A stretch of 23,201 bases of DNA from an uncultured Eubacterium sp. GTDB taxonomy: Bacteria; Bacillota; Clostridia; Oscillospirales; Acutalibacteraceae. The notes below the pieces were generated by a model, which ran no database searches, was not told where the DNA came from, and saw only the letters and a program-made list of their open reading frames with translations. The DNA lies in contig CAJOER010000005.1 in NCBI GenBank assembly GCA_905233805.1, positions 22,613-45,813 on the forward strand, read 5' to 3'. The position numbers and the translations under genes are program-made. Shown here one piece after another: positions 22,501-23,201 of the stretch; positions within the stretch are counted from its first letter, which is position 1, and each line of letters opens with the position of its first letter.

Positions 22501-23201
22501 AAGAACGGTTGCGTTAAGCGCGTTGTTTGCAGCAGCAACGGTAGCCGATTCCGGAAGATTGTCGTAATCAGCATAATTGTACGGCTTAACATCACCGGAC
22601 GCTTCTTTCTTGTTGCAGAACTCTTTAATGAAGTATTCCGCAATCTTAACGCCCTTGGAATTTACCTTATAATCTCCTGCTTTGTCGCCCATAGCGGAAA
22701 GCATAGCGTCGCCGAGGTCGTCAGCGTTATCATAATCGCCGGTAGCAAGATTTGCTTTGGCGTTTAATGCTTTAAGGAGTTTGAAGTAATTCTCGGAAGT
22801 GGTTTCGTAAGTGCTGTTGTAGTTATCCTCAGTTACAAAATACTTATCAAGAATTGCATAAGTCCAATATGTATCAAAAGCATTCTGGTGAACAGCTTTT
22901 GTATTGGTACCGCATTTGATTTTTTTGTCGTCGGTAGAGTTGGCTGCAGCCCAGTAATCGTCTGTAAACTGGTTATACCAACCGGGACGTCCGGCGGCTG
23001 TTCTGTAGTTAACCTCAAAGTAATCAGCCTTAATGGAATCAAAATTAGCAAATGTAATTTCGGTTGTGCTGCTGGGAATAAGCTTATCTGCCGTAAGTGT
23101 ATTACCCGACTCATTCATAAGGTAAATATAGATATAGCAGTTAAGAAGAAGCTTTCCCTGACGGCAAACGTGATAGAAATATAATTTAGCAAGGCTGTCA
23201 A
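16552..23201 (-). CDS. Giant repeat protein, C-terminal 2,215 codons (start lies beyond the window)
   Basis: The frame is open from the TAA at 16552-16554 to the right edge; bases 23119-23201 still read sensibly (DSLAKLYFYHVCRQGK...), so the Met at 23118 is internal. The visible part is rich in Leu, Lys, Asn and Asp with many amphipathic helices and few Cys. No catalytic motif, membrane helix, LPXTG or dockerin is seen, and the chain simply ends LIDLLQTLAG. At least three diverged units of about 450-500 residues repeat motifs such as YGxTY...SWxxV, LRPL...LxvLL, GYxSAIxPLLE, PNxAxFxxxxGLSQ, and LxLPxIDW...RYxxDT. A fourth, weaker unit may lie N-terminal. It is probably exported and structural or adhesive, but the signal peptide would be outside the window. 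The family is not recognised. Confidence 0.85.
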   Translation of the reverse strand, partial: DSLAKLYFYHVCRQGKLLLNCYIYIYLMNESGNTLTADKLIPSSTTEITFANFDSIKADYFEVNYRTAAGRPGWYNQFTDDYWAAANSTDDKKIKCGTNTKAVHQNAFDTYWTYAILDKYFVTEDNYNSTYETTSENYFKLLKALNAKANLATGDYDNADDLGDAMLSAMGDKAGDYKVNSKGVKIAEYFIKEFCNKKEASGDVKPYNYADYDNLPESATVAAANNALNATVLPILQMKSPVDIEAIVSRVLDGNVNLESTLTDIWQRLYNDPAVTVFNILPLLMVLVDNIIPMFLHDDIDDHNLWGNVFGIEASEDPNETQPYNAVEASFLAPDSIPGLIEGFGGEYNAKLDLFKYTQAEGNTDIGLGALHVDLNKALPAILHWVTGDKQAAIDIVGTYTDVKYHKPVLDGNGRYTYDEESNLIREAEESVAHFNNKVPRFTNIYIADQVIYDLNSKEIVGFLADLLGEDTAKTLKQKGVYEIANELLTFLRDGVDDYLKDVGYTKAAGTKDKNFIKNGTNPRNEGNDGLNDLKVGLPKLIDRLGKNFMKKYNVKSDWAFNYKGKIATRDVGSGTETYNVHFDNFVNLAANDSDKKNAVKILTSVVDLLIGNWINGLLDFLNDVLSDSNNKITTEVPLVYGLLAALGDFSETSVITDAFNGLFQLKRSDKASFTLKKRTAANTINGESKTNFCGFSITSGFFLISNVRYTKGGETRGLWPFIETIVKENGGKAKYNINKAMHTTAPLLANSKKSKKKVSAAGTDYSKLLTKENLKAAQKLVDILDELLASLLSNTSLNGFDLDATDNLLSGAVTVFAAYFGAKNTNDLLKLVNNYLYFVVGETSKEPAKKGKIGNKPTSKGDVDDKKVYTSANLSNLVIQTYSLLENIIDYLFYNSDSGLLNKRDPNMLIADALYGIVSPDAVAIRLSKEYKNTAKILKKEDYQNWNNFKVQITGLNRDKKSYNTHDFLKYGFSKGDKKAFYNALGESFNGVAAVLGAALATSITQKGTQKNLYSEVLYPVFSILSSSVGAKGDLMSAADFNKAFKKKKFGSMLVDGILMPFGNIFNELYDAPMSFILNLVKGLGGILRDSQIKQIMEGITGTINLHFNGVGNLLDKDVSNLSPTFAKSIRKTLKGLINITYPKKNIATSVLNDLLKGKLPLNLKLPNIDFDRLYAAKSPAEVLLLVYAYIVDTLLGADLITSVINSLDPSIAKVLKGLNAAQLLTVIVKAINVFKSPTEVYWSFAEYSKKLKNNFKYPDFATASEARENVDKLDDLVNNIFPLLNSLGVTDIEGLDVIVRDNLYTNEIITTIAKALYGALTGNDTVTMVLGALELDVTPQGVAKYLMDKSYGKTYSSAAKTLKKAKSWDKVDKINWGFTNKTNGAKTGFINGLAASLRPLDEILAVLLCEGKLPLLKRLDIKALVKTLSTSGSTELLSDKGENAATLDYKLKDGKFVLTVQSYNKTGSGKRVPKSELVIDINAIIDDINDTVQSIDLTLGTNGYESAIIPLLEAFMCDGIKTYKEYKKDYKKAKDNLLINILKPIAGLIDDVTTSPFNTLCGILPNVAYFIDSCGLSQAVANLLAPITSQKGLMGVLKKNGLDLDKLISDILGKDLGDVLADLIGTDVKLNLKLNDLKSFNIQDIVIPLVIKLLKDKVGLTLPNFTWEQIASHGTIQTVKSKAKNEKGKYTTLQVHARKGEVLVAVFRYVAKTLIKNAKALKKLICNIDAIKKNATLKAIIGSIFDNIGIATPDEIVGAVFYLLNGRPTDKYFDYRNFKYKESSFTWGKLDEEFCRKLAPMLDGLIGGLLEGGLMGLVEEKLYTDDLVAKAATGIYGAIEGVNVGDGTLTDLLAQTEIDFTTANVARLLTNRNYGQTYPAVANVIRNAGSWKNVKAENLKFGVKDRDSFMHALTAVLRPLFGVLDVLLNDASLNLFDLISVPGSDGYTSAIVPLLEGLGVYNVKTQYQYREDIYHEYDNILLDILNPLWDKVEDVLSAPLETVANMLPNLALFFANGGLSQVLDNLLTPITALLDALKPIANVNTILKAAGLDVPKLLKDKVGINMTKFDLYDIKGTLNGLIGADKVVPLINSILPKIKIKGAALNLELPDIDWLELASCGEMVFTDASQAACFGRRMHVKSDEDITLITVLRYLIDTINYKGNYQAIVDLIGGIEGMSATVADVVGQVLGMLQGETDAVILDLIDLLQTLAG
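16705..17740 (-). repeat. Giant-protein repeat unit 3 (C-terminal)
   Basis: About residues 1793-2135 counted from the Met at 23118. Contains EEKLYTDDLVAKAATGIYGA, NYGQTYPAVANVIRNAGSW, VLRPLFGVLDVLLN, DGYTSAIVPLLEGLGVYNVK, LPNLALFFANGGLSQVLDNL, LELPDIDWLELASCG and LRYLIDTI. It aligns motif for motif with unit 2 without the roughly 75-residue insert found there. Confidence 0.8.
18045..19305 (-). repeat. Giant-protein repeat unit 2
   Basis: About residues 1271-1690. Contains RDNLYTNEIITTIAKALYGA, SYGKTYSSAAKTLKKAKSW, SLRPLDEILAVLLC, NGYESAIIPLLEAFMCDGIK, LPNVAYFIDSCGLSQAVANL, LTLPNFTWEQIASHG and FRYVAKTL. An insert of about 75 residues (around TSGSTELLSDKGENAATLDY) precedes the GYESAI block. 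Confidence 0.8.
19606..20510 (-). repeat. Giant-protein repeat unit 1 (most diverged of the three)
   Basis: About residues 870-1170. Contains DPNMLIADALYGIVSPDAVA, SKEYKNTAKILKKEDYQNW, ALGESFNGVAAVLGAALA, SEVLYPVFSILSSSVGAKGD, YDAPMSFILNLVKGLGGIL, LNLKLPNIDFDRLYA and VYAYIVDTLL, in the same order as the matching blocks of units 2 and 3. Confidence 0.65.

Noticed and set aside
16552..23118. Taking the Met at 23118 as the start of the giant protein.
   Set aside because: The frame stays open for the 83 bases to the window edge and reads as coherent protein, and no ribosome-binding site or signal peptide accompanies that Met.

Overview
The window looks like a chromosomal segment of a Gram-positive gut-type clostridium (Bacillota, Clostridia, probably Oscillospiraceae/Ruminococcus-like). 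This rests on the clostridial ileS-lspA-rluD order, strong AGGAG ribosome-binding sites, sigma-A promoters, U-tract hairpin terminators, and several secreted proteins with GH25, FN3-like and InlB B-type repeat domains. TGA is used as a normal stop codon. No tRNA, rRNA, CRISPR array, insertion sequence or phage gene is visible. No gap between genes exceeds about 200 bases.

Layout: (1) 1-5221, plus strand, housekeeping: the C-terminus of an unidentified upstream gene (DivIVA-like by context only), ileS, lspA, an rluD-type pseudouridine synthase and a Cof-type HAD phosphatase. ileS as given is broken: about 17 codons are missing at 2141/2142 and the frame shifts. A second scar may lie at 2950, where a terminator-like stem has lost its U-tract and LspA has lost the start of its first membrane helix. 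(2) 5219-7970, minus strand: two overlapping GH25 muramidase genes, one membrane-anchored and one secreted with C-terminal beta-sandwich repeats. (3) 8043-8241: a 39-residue membrane peptide gene with its own promoter and terminator. (4) 8240-9122: a metallophosphoesterase on the minus strand whose perfect consensus promoter sits so close to the ATG that the mRNA should be leaderless. Its promoter interlocks with the promoter of a divergent operon. (5) 9122-11894: that operon, encoding a membrane-anchored TSE-rich protein, a degenerate TtcA-like PP-loop protein that has lost all its catalytic motifs, and a secreted PIG-L/LmbE-type deacetylase. (6) 11898-14119: a metal-efflux operon with a consensus promoter, an ArsR/SmtB-like operator, a free HMA metallochaperone and a Zn/Cd/Pb-type P1B ATPase. 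(7) 14118-16480, minus: a secreted multi-domain surface protein. (8) 16504-23201, minus: the C-terminal 2,215 codons of a giant protein with at least three diverged ~450-500-residue repeats. It runs off the right edge.

The genes fall into a translation/lipoprotein housekeeping block on the left, a cell-envelope group (muramidases, deacetylase, surface and giant proteins), and a metal-resistance cassette. The strongest candidates for something new are the giant repeat protein, the PP-loop pseudoenzyme coupled to a secreted deacetylase, and the interlocked leaderless promoter pair. The ileS lesion most likely reflects either an assembly/sequencing fault or a recent mutation buffered elsewhere, and should be settled first.
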